A DNA stretch of 64,000 nucleotides from Paenibacillus sp. DMB20 (GTDB lineage: Bacteria; Bacillota; Bacilli; Paenibacillales; Paenibacillaceae), in the NCBI RefSeq assembly GCF_000987955.1, contig NZ_LAZU01000015.1, positions 62,001-126,000 on the forward strand, in the 5' to 3' direction. Below the pieces are notes generated by a model. That model was not told where the DNA came from. It was given only the letters and a program-made list of their open reading frames with translations, and searched no databases. The translations under genes were made by a program, and so were the position numbers. This document shows positions 1 to 10,007 of this stretch, piece by piece (the stretch's first letter is position 1; every line of letters starts with the position of its first letter).

Positions 1-74
1 CGATAAACAGCAGTCCGGCACGGTATTGGTTGGGACATTCCTCAATCAGCCGAGGGTATGCCGGATGCGTACAT
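1..74 (-). other. possible 5' end of a minus-strand gene leaving the window
   Basis: On the minus strand a good ribosome binding site (AAGGAGG, 84-90) stands 9 nt before an ATG at 74-72. That frame closes after only ten codons. A second frame through the same stretch stays open to the window edge and reads like protein (ends ..NQYRAGLLFI). This would fit a gene start broken by one more single-base indel, as seen elsewhere in the window, but 74 bases are too few to assign a family or to be sure it is coding. Confidence 0.2.
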
Positions 75-181
75 AACCAAAAACCTCCTTCATCATTTTT
101 GCATAGCGTATGCAGGATAAATGCCTAAGGTACGCGATAAGGAGCGATCCCGCTGTATTCTTCGGTAACCCTCGTCCATAA

Positions 182-198
182 AAACGGCGAGGCCGTTT
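182..198 (+). promoter_or_regulatory. short hairpin in the pbuG leader
   Basis: A perfect 7-bp stem AAACGGC/GCCGTTT with a 3-nt loop, about 80 nt before the pbuG start. Only three T follow as part of the stem, so it is not a convincing terminator. Its role is unknown. Confidence 0.25.
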
Positions 199-279
199 CT
201 GCTTGAAGGAACATAAGCGTTTTATTATTCGTGCCTTGTGCTCTACAAAGGGAAAATCACAGCCGGAAGGGATGTTACC

Positions 280-1577
280 ATGTTCAAGTTGAAAGAGCGC
301 GACACAACGGTTAAAACCGAGGTCCTGGCCGGGCTTACCGTCTTTTTGACAGTCGCATATATTATCATCGTGAATCCGATGATTCTGAAGGACGCCGGAG
401 TTCCATTCGATCAGAGCTTCACGGCGACGATTGCCGCAACCGTGATCGGAACGATGTTTATGGCGTTTTTTGCCAATTACCCGATCATCATCGCACCGGC
501 CATGGGACTTAACGCATATTTTACCTACTCCGTCATTGGAGGGCATGATATCCCTTATACGATTGGTTTTTCAGCCGTGTTCGTTTCCGGTATCGTATTC
601 CTGTTCGTTTCCCTGACCCCGCTGCGAACCAAGCTGATCCACGCCATCCCCGAAAATCTGAAGCATGCCATTGCGGCGGGCATCGGCCTATTCATCGCGT
701 TTATCGGCATGCGGCTGTCGGGAATCATAACGGATCATGAAACGAATCTGGTCACGCTGGGCGACTTTACGGAGCGGGGGTCGCTTTGACGCTGGTCGGC
801 ATTGCCGTGACGATTGCGCTGCTTGCGCTTCATGTTCAGGGCGCGCTGTTCATCGGCATGATCATAACGGGAGTGATTGCCTGGGCGACGGGACAGCTTC
901 ATTTTGACCAGGGGCTCGTGTCCCTGCCGCGGCTACCTGAAGGCATTCTTATCTATAATCCGGTAACTTCTCTCGGGGATATCATTGGATACGGCCTGTA
1001 CAGCGTCGTGTTTTCATTCCTGCTCGTCATGCTGTTCGATACGACGGGCGCCATGCTCGCCATATTAAAGCAGGCCGGATTGATTAAAGACGGAAAGCTG
1101 GAACGGGCCGGCAGCGCCTTTGCCGCCGACTCGGTGGGCACCATCATCGGCTCCATGTTCGGGACAAGCCCGACGGCGGCTACGGTGGAATCGGCAGCCG
1201 GCGTAGGTGCCGGAGGAAAGACGGGCCTCACGGGAATGACCGTTGCCGTCCTGTTCATTGCCGCGGCTTTTTTCAGTCCGCTAATCGGATCGCTTTCGGG
1301 GGTGGCGGCAATCACGGCGCCTAGCTTGATCATCGTCGGCTGCATGATGATCCGCAGCGTATCGGACATTCAGTGGAACGACTTTGAAGAAGCCTTTCCG
1401 GCATTTCTGGTGATCATCAGCATGCCGCTGACCTCCAGCATCGCGAACGGAATTGCGCTCGGTTTTATCTCCTATCCTGTAATGAAAATCGCTAAACGCA
1501 AATTTCGCGAAGTGCACCCTTTCGTATATGTGTTTGCGGTGTTATTCCTGGTGCAGCTCATCTTTTTTGCCCACTAA
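280..1577 (+). CDS. pbuG: NCS2/AzgA-family purine permease (PbuG-like), one frameshift
   Basis: Inner-membrane purine (guanine/hypoxanthine type) uptake permease. The N-terminal part (280-789) has the family signature NPMILKDAGVPFDQSF and the APAMGLNAYF motif; the C-terminal part (frame of 786-1577) continues without loss through the remaining membrane helices to KREFR..YVFAVLFLVQLIFFAH-like sequence. The two halves lie in different frames that meet at a run of five G (776-780). One added G gives ..GDFTERGVALTLVG.. and a protein of about 432 residues, the normal length of the family. I start at ATG 280, preceded by GGAAGGG; an upstream in-frame TTG at 238 has no such site. No purine riboswitch is visible in the 279 bases upstream. 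The break could be a true mutation but looks like sequence error. Confidence 0.85.
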
Positions 1578-1645
1578 AAACGGTTAGAGACACGGCGAGC
1601 TACGCAAAATTTTCATATTTTCTGTAAATAATTCACTGTTTTTCG

Positions 1646-1675
1646 TTGCATATTTTCATGAGGTTCTCTTATAAT
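1646..1675 (+). promoter_or_regulatory. sigma-A-like promoter of the HExxH protein gene
   Basis: TTGCAT (1646-1651), an 18-nt spacer and a perfect TATAAT (1670-1675) lie about 30 nt before the proposed TTG start at 1709. Confidence 0.55.
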
Positions 1676-1708
1676 GATTTGTATATTTGCTAAGGGAGCC
1701 ATGATGAA

Positions 1709-2161
1709 TTGAAAAAGTCCGTACTGAACCGAATCGTTTCGGAATTGCTTAGTCGGTCGGGCAGCGGAGTTGCGGTGAAGATGGAATCGTATTTTCCGGG
1801 GGGCCGTTTGATCGGGGGAAAGTACGCCATGAATACTCACAGCGTAACAATGTATACCGAAGTCATTAAACAACAGTGCCTGCAACTGTTCGGTTCTCTT
1901 GAACCCGTCTATGATTATTTCGCGGTGGTGTTTGCGCACGAGCTTGGACACGCAGCCGATCTCAGCCTTGGGAAGCTGTGCGACGAGATGGAGAACACGG
2001 CCGATGAACGGAAACGGAAAGAGATCGCGCTGCAGATCGAAGAGAATGCGTGGAACAATGCCATGCCGTGGATGCTGGACGTGGACCCCGCTTTCATCAA
2101 CGTTATTATTGACCGGTCGCTTGAGGCATACCGTGAAGTTCTTGCACCGGTGACCGCATAA
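1709..2161 (+). CDS. small HExxH-containing protein of unknown function
   Basis: A 150-residue soluble protein. About residues 73-80 read AHELGHAAD, an HExxH zinc-peptidase-like motif set in a predicted helix. There is no signal peptide or membrane segment. The only start consistent with the frame is TTG at 1709, with AAGGGAG about 11 nt upstream; the ATGs at 1701 and 1704 run straight into a stop. A clear sigma-A-like promoter sits just upstream and a bidirectional terminator downstream, so it is a single-gene unit. The third zinc ligand usual in HExxH peptidases is not obvious: a Glu or Asp in the following helix (DEMENTADE) is a candidate. I do not recognise a named family. Confidence 0.6.
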   Translation: MKKSVLNRIVSELLSRSGSGVAVKMESYFPGGRLIGGKYAMNTHSVTMYTEVIKQQCLQLFGSLEPVYDYFAVVFAHELGHAADLSLGKLCDEMENTADERKRKEIALQIEENAWNNAMPWMLDVDPAFINVIIDRSLEAYREVLAPVTA

Positions 2162-2248
2162 ATATATAGAGGTTTGGTTGCCTACGAATTTGACGGTCCG
2201 GCGGGCGGATCTTTCGGATTGCCAGGGGCAACGACATGGAAAAAATAA

Positions 2249-2300
2249 AGGCAGGACGCTGCTGACCTTAACGGTGAGCGCGTCCTGCCTATTATTTTTT
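2249..2300. terminator. bidirectional rho-independent terminator
   Basis: An 11-bp perfect stem (AGGCAGGACGC 2249-2259 with 2280-2290), extended inward with one mismatch. ATTATTTTTT follows on the plus strand, and the A-rich stretch 2240-2248 gives a T-tract on the minus strand. It separates the convergent genes ending at 2161 (+) and 2363 (-). Confidence 0.85.
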
Positions 2301-2362
2301 CCTCCCGGTCTCTTCGAAAAACCTTTGGACCGAAAACGAAAAAAGCAGCAGCTGACTTGGTC

Positions 2363-3919
2363 TTAGCCTTCATCAGGGTCCAGTTTTTTTAACGGCTCTA
2401 TCGCAGGACCTTCAAGAACTTTTCCGTCGTATGCGTAGCGGGAACCGTGGCAAGGGCAGTCCCACGAGCGTTCGCCTTCATTCCATTCAACCTCGCAGCC
2501 CATATGCGAACACGTGGTATCGACCAGAAAGAGCTTGCCCTTCTCGTTCTTGTAGGCTCCCGCCCGCTGACCGTTATGCCGCACGACCGCGCCTTCACCG
2601 GCTTTCAGGTCTTCGATGTTGGCATGGCTCATTTCGAACTTTCCGGCGATAAAATCTTTGGCGACGCCGGCATTCTGAACGATAAAGGTTTTGAGGGCCG
2701 GATCGGCGTTAAACCGCGAAGGGGTATACAGACCGGAATAGCGGTTTTCCTTTTCCAGAATCTGATCGGTCAGAATGATGGCTGCCGCGGTGCCGTTGGT
2801 CATCCCCCATTTGCGGTAGCCGGTGGCAACCAGTATGCGATCCTGTTTGGAAGTGATCGGTCCGATATAAGGGAGTTTATCGAGGGTAATCAAATCCTGC
2901 GTTGACCACCGGAACGGGATTGCCCGGGCACCGAGGAGTTCCCCGCCGAATTTCTCGAGATTCTCGTAATGCTGGTGGGTGCATTCGCTTTTGCCGGTCG
3001 GATGGTTTTCGCCGCCGACCAGAACGAGCTGTTCCCCGTTATAGGAAACGGAGCGGAGAGAGCGCGTAGGCTGGTCCACGCTCAGATACATGCCGCCGGG
3101 ATAATCGGTTTCCGGTTTGATGGCCACCGCGTAGGAACGCTCGACATGCAGCCTTGCAAAATACATCGCTCTCCCGTCATGGAACGGAAAATGGGATGCC
3201 GATACCGCAAACTGGCACGTGATGCTGTGATTTCCCCGCCGGGTTTTGATCGTGATCGGCCCCTCTGTTTTTGCTTCCCCGCCGATCGTTGTATTTTCGT
3301 AAATCCTTCCGCCCATCTTCAGAAACTCCTCCACCATCCGCTTCAAATAAGCGAGCGGGTGAAACCGGTACTGGTTCGGCATCTTAATGGCGCCTTTGAT
3401 CGGCATCGGCAGCGGAAGGCTTTCCAGCCACTCGCCGGGAATGCCAAGCTTCTTATATGCGCGGAACTCATCCTCCAGTTTGGAACGCATGTTTTCATCG
3501 TCCTGCGTGTAAATATACGCATCCTCTTGCTCCAAGTCGCATTCGGCTCCCATATCTTCTGTCCGGCGGCGGATAAAGTCCATGGCCTCGCTGCAGGCAT
3601 CATAGTAGAGACGGGCCTGTTCTTCGCCAAAGTGATTCATGAACTCATGATAAATCATGCCGTGCTGGGCCGTTACCTTTGCCGTCGTAAATCCCGTGGT
3701 CCCGTTCAGAATCCGTCCTGCTTCCAGCAACACCACGTCCTTGCCTGCCTTTGCCAACAGATAGGCGGCTGTAATGCCGGTAATGCCGGCGCCAACGACC
3801 GCTACGTCGGCCTCAATATCCTCTGCGAGCCGAGGAAAAGCGGGGAGCTCCGTGGTTGCCCTCCAGAATGATTCCGGGAACCGCGGAAGACCCTGCTGCC
3901 CCGTATATTGCTCTTTCAT
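2363..3919 (-). CDS. FAD-dependent oxidoreductase with C-terminal Rieske [2Fe-2S] domain (YhfW-like)
   Basis: About 518 residues with two domains. The N-terminal DAO-type FAD domain carries the dinucleotide-binding motif VAVVGAGITGITAAYLL near residue 40 and LLEAG at the end of the second strand. The C-terminal Rieske domain has CSHMGC followed by WDCPCHGSRY, the C-x-H and C-x-x-H pairs that hold the [2Fe-2S] cluster. This architecture is that of Bacillus subtilis YhfW; its substrate is unknown. I place the start at ATG 3919 because the AAGGAGG site lies directly against the ATG at 3925. There is no signal peptide, so it should be cytoplasmic. It is transcribed alone and diverges from the ger operon. 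Confidence 0.85.
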   Translation of the reverse strand: MKEQYTGQQGLPRFPESFWRATTELPAFPRLAEDIEADVAVVGAGITGITAAYLLAKAGKDVVLLEAGRILNGTTGFTTAKVTAQHGMIYHEFMNHFGEEQARLYYDACSEAMDFIRRRTEDMGAECDLEQEDAYIYTQDDENMRSKLEDEFRAYKKLGIPGEWLESLPLPMPIKGAIKMPNQYRFHPLAYLKRMVEEFLKMGGRIYENTTIGGEAKTEGPITIKTRRGNHSITCQFAVSASHFPFHDGRAMYFARLHVERSYAVAIKPETDYPGGMYLSVDQPTRSLRSVSYNGEQLVLVGGENHPTGKSECTHQHYENLEKFGGELLGARAIPFRWSTQDLITLDKLPYIGPITSKQDRILVATGYRKWGMTNGTAAAIILTDQILEKENRYSGLYTPSRFNADPALKTFIVQNAGVAKDFIAGKFEMSHANIEDLKAGEGAVVRHNGQRAGAYKNEKGKLFLVDTTCSHMGCEVEWNEGERSWDCPCHGSRYAYDGKVLEGPAIEPLKKLDPDEG

Positions 3920-4169
3920 ACACATCCTCCTTCGTACAGTAACTTGATAAATGCCTGTCCCATTTGGGTTTGTCTACCATTATTACCACCTTGCCGAAAA
4001 AAGAAACGAGCCGGGCTTGATGGATGACCAATAATCCGGAAAACAAACAGGGTTATACAGGTTGGCCTGCATCTTGGAGATATATTTGGAGGTTTATAAA
4101 TAATTTGGGACATTTTCGCAAAAAATAGCTTTGGCATCGTTATTCGATACGAAACCGAAGGGGAAGCGA

Positions 4170-5540
4170 GTGATTCAAATGGACAGTCGTAGAAGCAGGT
4201 CGGCTAAGGACATAAAGCAACGGCTGCTCGAGCAGTTGGAGAATATGGGCGACAAAGAAACGCGGGACCTGGTCATGGGGAATGAGCAGGTTTCCTTGGT
4301 TTATTTGAAAAGCATGTGTGATCCATCCCTTGTAACCGAAAATTTGATTAACCGTTTCTATGAGCTCAGAGACGTATCGGAATACGAGACGTACGTGAAG
4401 TCTTTCCCTTCCAGCAAAGAGGCCAAGGATGCGGAGGAGACGCTGGAAGGCATCCTTACGGGCTATACATCCGTTTTTATCAAAGATCATGTATATTTGT
4501 TCGATGTTTTGCTTGTGGAGGGGTCCATTGTTTTGCCGGCAGAGACCGAGAATGTGATCCAGGGACCTACGGATTCGTTCACGGAAAACATCGATACGAA
4601 TATGAATCTGGTGCGGCGCAGGTATAAGACTGCCGATTTGAAGTCGGAGTCTATGACGATCGGGCGGGTGTCCAAAACGCGAATCGCCATTCTGTATGAC
4701 ATTACCCGGGTTGAGAAAAAAGTGCTGGACGAGCTGAGGAAGAGATTGTCCGGGATTGATGCGGACATTATCCAGACCGCCGCCGATATCGAAAGATTTA
4801 CGATGAACCCGAAATTCCGCCTGTTCCCGACGGTAATGGTCAGCGAGCGTCCCGATCGGACGGTGCTGAATATATCGCAGGGCAAAATCGCGGTCATGGT
4901 CGATACGACAGGCTACGTCATTTTGCTGCCCGCGATATTCAACGATTATTTCACGGCGATGGATGATAAGGTCCAGCTGCCTCCGATAGGCTGGTTTCTG
5001 AAGGTGATCCGGTATATCGGTTTGTTTCTGACCGTTCTTCTGCCTTCGCTGTACGTTGCCTTTACCTCCTATAATCCTGAGATCCTGAAAATGCAGATTA
5101 CCCTTCTCATTGCCGGCAGCCGGGCTACGGTTCCATACCCTTCCTTCTTCGAAGTCTTGTTCATGCTCCTGGCGATGGAGTTTCTGACCGAAGCCAGCGT
5201 GCGGCTGCCGAAGGCGATCGGTCCGACGGCCACGACCGTAGGGGGGTTAATATTGGGAACGGCGGCAACGGAGGCGGGATTGGTCAGCAACATCATGATT
5301 ATCCTTGTGGCAGCCGTAGCGATTACGAATTTTGTCATCCCTGTAACGATGATGAGTTTCGGAATCAGGCTGTCCAAGTATATTTTCATTTTGCTCTCCA
5401 CGTTTTTCGGGCTGGTCGGCATCGTTTTGGGGATTATCGCCATGATTATGTATTTGTGCAGCCTTCGGAGTTTCGGGAAGCCGTATCTGAAAATGTTCGC
5501 GGTGGAAAGGAACGGCAAGGAGGGACAGAGGAGTGGTTAG
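4170..5540 (+). CDS. spore germination protein, GerA family A subunit
   Basis: The A subunit of a GerA-type nutrient receptor in the spore inner membrane. The hydrophilic N-terminal half (about residues 1-270) has the GerA hallmarks FDVLLVEGSIVL, GRVSKTRIAILYDI and FRLFPTVMVSERPDRT, and is followed by several membrane helices including SRATVPYPSFFEVLFMLLAMEFL and RLPKAIGPTATTVGGLILG. I choose GTG 4170 (V-I-Q-M-D-S..) because AGGGG ends 6 nt before it; ATG 4179 is also possible, and the TTG at 4131 has no binding site. The next gene starts inside its last codons, so A, B and C subunits are translationally coupled. Expression in the forespore is expected from family knowledge; I could not identify a sigma-G promoter with confidence. 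Confidence 0.9.
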   Translation: MIQMDSRRSRSAKDIKQRLLEQLENMGDKETRDLVMGNEQVSLVYLKSMCDPSLVTENLINRFYELRDVSEYETYVKSFPSSKEAKDAEETLEGILTGYTSVFIKDHVYLFDVLLVEGSIVLPAETENVIQGPTDSFTENIDTNMNLVRRRYKTADLKSESMTIGRVSKTRIAILYDITRVEKKVLDELRKRLSGIDADIIQTAADIERFTMNPKFRLFPTVMVSERPDRTVLNISQGKIAVMVDTTGYVILLPAIFNDYFTAMDDKVQLPPIGWFLKVIRYIGLFLTVLLPSLYVAFTSYNPEILKMQITLLIAGSRATVPYPSFFEVLFMLLAMEFLTEASVRLPKAIGPTATTVGGLILGTAATEAGLVSNIMIILVAAVAITNFVIPVTMMSFGIRLSKYIFILLSTFFGLVGIVLGIIAMIMYLCSLRSFGKPYLKMFAVERNGKEGQRSG

Positions 5541-6651
5541 AAACAAGTATTTTTATTACCTCTTCCTGCTGAATGCGCTCATTAACCTCGTCAATTACGT
5601 GCCGCGCATACTGATTCAGGACCGGTATAACGGCGCCCTCCTTTCCACGATCATCGCGCTTGGGATCGGCATGGTCCTGCTGCTCCTTTTCGCCAAGCTG
5701 CTTGCCAAGTTTCCGCAACAGGGACTGCCGGAAATCATGCACAAGTTTTTGCCGAGATGGATTGGAAGCCCCCTGCTGATTCTGATGAGCAGCATATGGT
5801 TTACGTCCAGTGTCCTGACCCTGGTCGGCTTCGTCGATGTGACGAACCGGTTTATCAGCCCGGACGTATCGCCATACCTCGTTCTTGTCGGTTTTTTGAC
5901 GGTGGTTGGACTAAGCGCAAGGCTGGATTCGGAGTCGATTCTGTATGGGCTGGAAATCGTGTTGTACATGACCTTTCCGCTGATCGTTTACATGGTGTTT
6001 CGCATATTCAGCAGTCCGTACTACAGCTGGGATGCCGTCCTGCAGGTCGTCACGTATTTGTGGAGAGTCCCTCAATATAAGACGGTAGCGGCAGCTACTT
6101 ATGTGTTTGCCGGTTATACCAATATGGTTATTTTCAACCGTGTGTTCAAGAGACTGAGGGTCAGGCATTTCTGGCTGATCGTTCTGCTGGGCATAAATAC
6201 GCTTGTCATTTCCATGTTCGCTCCAATCGGCTTTCTGGGGGCGGAAGGAGCCGGGGAGTATGTTTATCCGGCGTTCTCCACGATCGATTCGCTGCGGATC
6301 CGTTATTTTATTATTGAACGGATGATCTATGTGTTTTACGTCGTATACATGTGTCTCTCTCTGGTCAATTCCATCGTCCACTGGCATGTATCCAAGGAAT
6401 TGCTTATGGGGGCATTCAAAAAGGTATCCCTTAGCGGGGTCAACACGCCAAAGGAAGTCAAGGGCAGAAAGAAAATGGAATGGTGGATACTCGCCATCTA
6501 TTCGGTGATCGTTTATAGCTCGTCGCTCTTATTGGACCAGTTCACGCTCGCTGAACTGGCGGTGATTTTTCTGGACACCCGATTGGTCGGAGAAATCGTT
6601 CTGCTTGCGCTGATGTTCTATTTTGCCATGCGGAGGAGGCGGCATGCATGA
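5533..6651 (+). CDS. spore germination protein, GerA-type B subunit (permease-like)
   Basis: A 372-residue, almost wholly hydrophobic protein of the GerAB/GerKB family, related to the amino acid-polyamine-organocation transporters. About ten membrane segments can be traced, from KYFYYLFLLNALINLV to IVLLALMFYFAM. The B subunit is the part of the receptor thought to bind the germinant. It starts at GTG 5533, 8 nt inside the upstream gene, with AAGGAGG just before; it ends in an ATGA overlap with gerC. The germinant cannot be read from sequence. Confidence 0.88.
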   Translation: MVRNKYFYYLFLLNALINLVNYVPRILIQDRYNGALLSTIIALGIGMVLLLLFAKLLAKFPQQGLPEIMHKFLPRWIGSPLLILMSSIWFTSSVLTLVGFVDVTNRFISPDVSPYLVLVGFLTVVGLSARLDSESILYGLEIVLYMTFPLIVYMVFRIFSSPYYSWDAVLQVVTYLWRVPQYKTVAAATYVFAGYTNMVIFNRVFKRLRVRHFWLIVLLGINTLVISMFAPIGFLGAEGAGEYVYPAFSTIDSLRIRYFIIERMIYVFYVVYMCLSLVNSIVHWHVSKELLMGAFKKVSLSGVNTPKEVKGRKKMEWWILAIYSVIVYSSSLLLDQFTLAELAVIFLDTRLVGEIVLLALMFYFAMRRRRHA

Positions 6652-7756
6652 AGGGAATAAAGAGGCTGCTTGCCGGCTTGATGTGCGCCGCGCTCCTGCT
6701 TTTAAACGGCTGCGAGTTTCGCGATATCGACCTCCGGCTGTTTGTGGTTGCCATAGGCGTGGATTTGATAGAAGACAACCCGGGCATGACCAGGTTCAGC
6801 TTCAAAATTTCCATTCCGATCGGCGATCCGAAGTCCGGCGAGGAAAAGTCCATGGTTATTACGCAGGACTCATCAACCATTGCCAATGCGGTTCGTCAGT
6901 TAAAATCGAAGGTGGATAAGGAGGTCGACTTCGGCCATTGCAAGGCCATTCTGTACGGGGAAGCTTACGCCAGGCAAGGGGTCGAAAAAGTCGAGGATTG
7001 GGCGATCCGGCGGAGGGACATCCAGTTGCTCTTGTATCCGGGGGTGGCCAGGCCTTCGGCGGAGGCGGTGTTGAATGTCGTGCCCCCCACGGAACGGATC
7101 GCTGGAAATTCCCTGTTCTTGGCGTTGAGCTCAGACGGAACGGAATCTCCTTTCATCGTCAAGACGTTTTCCTTTGAACTATCCCGGCGGATGCGGGAGA
7201 AGGGCAAAGACCCGGTTATTCCGGTCGTTGAAGCGGAAGGCGACACCATGTTGATCATTGATAAGGCAGCTCTCCTGGACAAGAAGAAAGTGGTTGAAAT
7301 ATTGTCTCCAGAAGAAACCAAGCTGTTGAACCTGCTGACCAGGAACGATCTGAGAACCAATTTTCCGGCGATGACCGACGGAGTCCATTATGACCTGAAC
7401 ATCATGACGACAAAAGCCCGATACCAGATCATGCTCCTGCGCCGGGAAAAGAGGTTGTCCGTTACAAGGTCCGGGTCGGGGGAAACATTGAGGAAAAGGA
7501 TGAACCGGGGCAAATGTCCAAGCGGGAACAGCAAGAAATTGAGCAGGCTCTGAATAAAAGCCTCTCGGAAGACCTTGTCAAGTTCCTGGAAAAAATCCGC
7601 GATACCGGGCTGGATCCGCTGGGCTTCGGACTCCGTTTTTACGGTACCCACTGGAACAACCGCACGGAGGAGGAACAGTGGAAAGAGATCTATCCTCGAA
7701 TCCGGTTCGAGGTAAAGGTGAATACGAGCGTCAAATCTACCGGCTATAACCGTTAA
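6648..7756 (+). CDS. Ger(x)C-family spore germination lipoprotein, one frameshift
   Basis: The third receptor subunit. It has a lipoprotein signal (KRLLAGLMCAALLLLNGC, lipobox LNGC at about residue 22) followed by the GerC start sequence with ..LFVVAIGVDL. The reading frame is lost near 7434-7436: as given it turns into LRREKRLSVTRS, but adding one C (CTCCTG to CTCCCTG) gives PAPGKEVVRYKVRVGGNIEE and runs into the frame of 7514-7756, whose DPLGFGLRFYGTHWNNRTEEEQW block is typical of GerC C-termini. The repaired protein is 369 residues, the usual length. It starts at ATG 6648, overlapping the gerB stop by 4 nt. Confidence 0.82.
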
Positions 7757-7868
7757 GGGGAGACTGAAAACCCGATTTTATGCACCGTACCTCAAAGGCT
7801 ATTCATTGTGGGAATTAGTGTTAAAATGAAGGAGGGTATCTATTTTGCGTTAAGGAGGGTTTTGGAAT

Positions 7869-8818
7869 ATGGAATTCCGAAGACTGGGCGGCAGCGGGCT
7901 GAAGGTTAGCGAAATCAGCCTGGGCAGCTGGCTTACGTACGGCGGTTATGTGGAGCGCGAAAATGCCGTCAAATCCATACAGACGGCTTACGGGCTCGGC
8001 GTTAATTTCTTTGATACGGCCAATGTCTATGAACAAGGTGCCGCGGAGGTAGTTGTCGGTGAGACGTTGAAGGCCTTTCCCCGGGAATCTTACGTATTGG
8101 CCACGAAAGTGTTCGGCAAAATGGGGGACGGCCCGAATGATCAAGGCCTTTCCCGGAAACATATCATGGAGCAGTGCGATGCCAGCCTGAAGCGGCTGGG
8201 CATGGACTATATCGATATATATTACTGCCACCGTTTTCATCCCGAAACGCCGGTGCAAGAAACCCTACGGGCCTTGGATGATCTGGTGCGCCAGGGCAAG
8301 GTGCTCTATGTGGGCGTCAGCATGTGGACGGCGGCGCAGATGGAAGAGGCCCTTGCGGTTGCGGACCGGTATCTGCTGGACCGGATCGTGGTGAATCAGC
8401 CCCTGTACAATATGTTCGAGCGCAGCATCGAAAAGGAAATCATTCCGCTTGGCGAGAAAAAGGGGATCGGACAGGTGGTATACTCGCCGCTGGCACAGGG
8501 CGTCTTGACCGGAAAATACGCCGTCATGGAAAGCGTGCCGGAAAACAGCCGCGCCTCCAAACTGGGAGCCGACCGCCTCAAAATCAGTGAAGATCGCCTT
8601 CACAAAGTCCGGCAGCTTGGCGAGATCGCACAGGATCTGGGCATAACGGTCGGGCAGCTTGCATTGGCATGGATTCTCCGCCAGGGCAACGTTGCCAGCG
8701 CACTGGTTGGCGCAAGCGCCCGGAGCAGGTCGAAGAGAACGTAAACGCTTCGGGCATAAAGCTGACTGCCGATACGCTTGAAGCTATCGAGCAAATTTTG
8801 GAGTCCAAGGATGCTTAG
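7869..8818 (+). CDS. aldo/keto reductase (voltage-gated K+ channel beta-like), one frameshift
   Basis: A cytoplasmic NADPH-dependent oxidoreductase with a TIM-barrel fold. Visible family blocks: RRLGGSGLKVSEISLG at the start, FFDTANVYEQGAAEVVVGE containing the catalytic Asp and Tyr, ATKVFGKM with the Lys, and IDIYYCHRFHP with the His. The C-terminal cofactor loop is split: after LVGAS the given frame ends at 8744, while one added C near 8719 restores RPEQVEENVNASGIKL and ends at TAG 8816-8818, giving 316 residues. AAGGAGG (7853-7859) precedes the ATG. The convergent diguanylate cyclase gene ends 3 nt beyond. The substrate is unknown. Confidence 0.82.
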
Positions 8819-8821
8819 TGC

Positions 8822-9918
8822 TCAGAAAGCGCATTCCCGGGCGGAACAAACACGGTTTCGGCCGCTGTTCTTGGCGCGGTAAAGCTCGGCGTCGGCCTGT
8901 TCAAGCAGGTCTTTCCCGTCCTCGGCGCGAATCGTGTCGGGATGCACCGCTACCCCGATGGAGATCGTAACTTGCAGCCGCGTACCGTCTTCCATCTCAA
9001 AAGAGTGGCGTTCGACCGCGGCCCGCATTTTCTCGGCAAGTGCCGACGCTTCTTCCAGGGAGGCGTTCGGGACAAGCACCGAGAATTCTTCGCCGCCATT
9101 CCGGGATACTTCGTCCACGGAGCGGGATTGATGTTTCAGCAGTCTGCTGATCTGCCGCAAAACGGCATCTCCGGCCGCATGGCCGTAGGTGTCGTTTATT
9201 TTTTGAAGTGGTCGATGTCGATGAGCAGCAAGCCCAGTTTTTCCCCGTGATGGTTTACCTCCAAAAAACGTTCGGAAAGCAGCTGTTCGAACTGGCGCAG
9301 ATTGTTAAGGCTGGTTAAATAATCGGTTTCCGCGTTTTTTTTCATTTGCAGAAAAAGCATGTTGGACGCGTTGATGTATTCGGCAAGAGCATAAATAACG
9401 AAAGTACCGAGCACCGAGATGATGAACTGGGTCGTAAAAATCCCCGCTAAGCTGTCATGGTCCTTGAGGTTGATCAGCAACAGGGCCAGAATAATAAGCA
9501 TGGCCGCAACGTTCATGACCATCATCTTCATTAACTTGTCCGCTTTCATCCTCGAAATCAGACCGCACAGGATACCCGTCAAAAGCATGCTTGCACCGAC
9601 CATGACGGAGGAATGGGTTAGCCCGAACAGCAGCATGCGTCCGGCGGCGATGAGGATGCCGGCTATCAAGGAGGGAAGCCAGCCCATATAACAGGCGATG
9701 ACGACGATAGCGAGATGTCTTAGATCGGCGAAGAACAGCGGAGCAATGGGATATGAGTAAAACATCAGAATGATGCCGTACACGCCAAACAACAGCCCGG
9801 CGTTCACTTTAACCAACAAGGAAGGGGAACGGCCGACGACATACTTTTTGGACAGCAGCCCCGAGACATACAATAAGGTGACCAGAACGCAAAAGTTGGT
9901 AAACAGAATGTTGATCAT
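8822..9918 (-). CDS. membrane diguanylate cyclase (5TM-LYT sensor + GGDEF), one frameshift
   Basis: The N-terminal half has five to six membrane helices of the 5TMR-LYT type (NAGLLFGVYGIILMFY..FFADLRHLAIVVIACYMGWLPSLIAGILIAAGR-like blocks). The C-terminal half is a GGDEF domain that would make cyclic di-GMP from two GTP; its active site reads GGEEF (RNGGEEFSVLVPN), an accepted active variant. The frame breaks at 9197-9202: six T on the plus strand give DHFKK-stop, whereas seven give DHFKKINDTYGHAAGD, the conserved GGDEF start. The repaired length is 365 residues. ATG 9918 is a likely start, since the ORF upstream of it lacks family similarity. It lies downstream of the two-component genes on the same strand, about 90 nt away. 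Confidence 0.8.
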
Positions 9919-10007
9919 GCTGGCAATTCCATTCCTTTCAAAAGACGGAAACACGATTTCTTATCATGCCCTATTTTATCCGAAAATGGAATTGCATGTC
10001 GAATCGT

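Noticed and set aside
1-279. Purine riboswitch before the purine permease gene
   Set aside because: Expected from Bacillus pbuG genes, but the conserved core pattern and the paired loops are not present in this stretch.
2969-3871. 300-codon plus-strand ORF opposite the Rieske flavoprotein
   Set aside because: Antisense shadow of a gene with complete family motifs; no protein features of its own.
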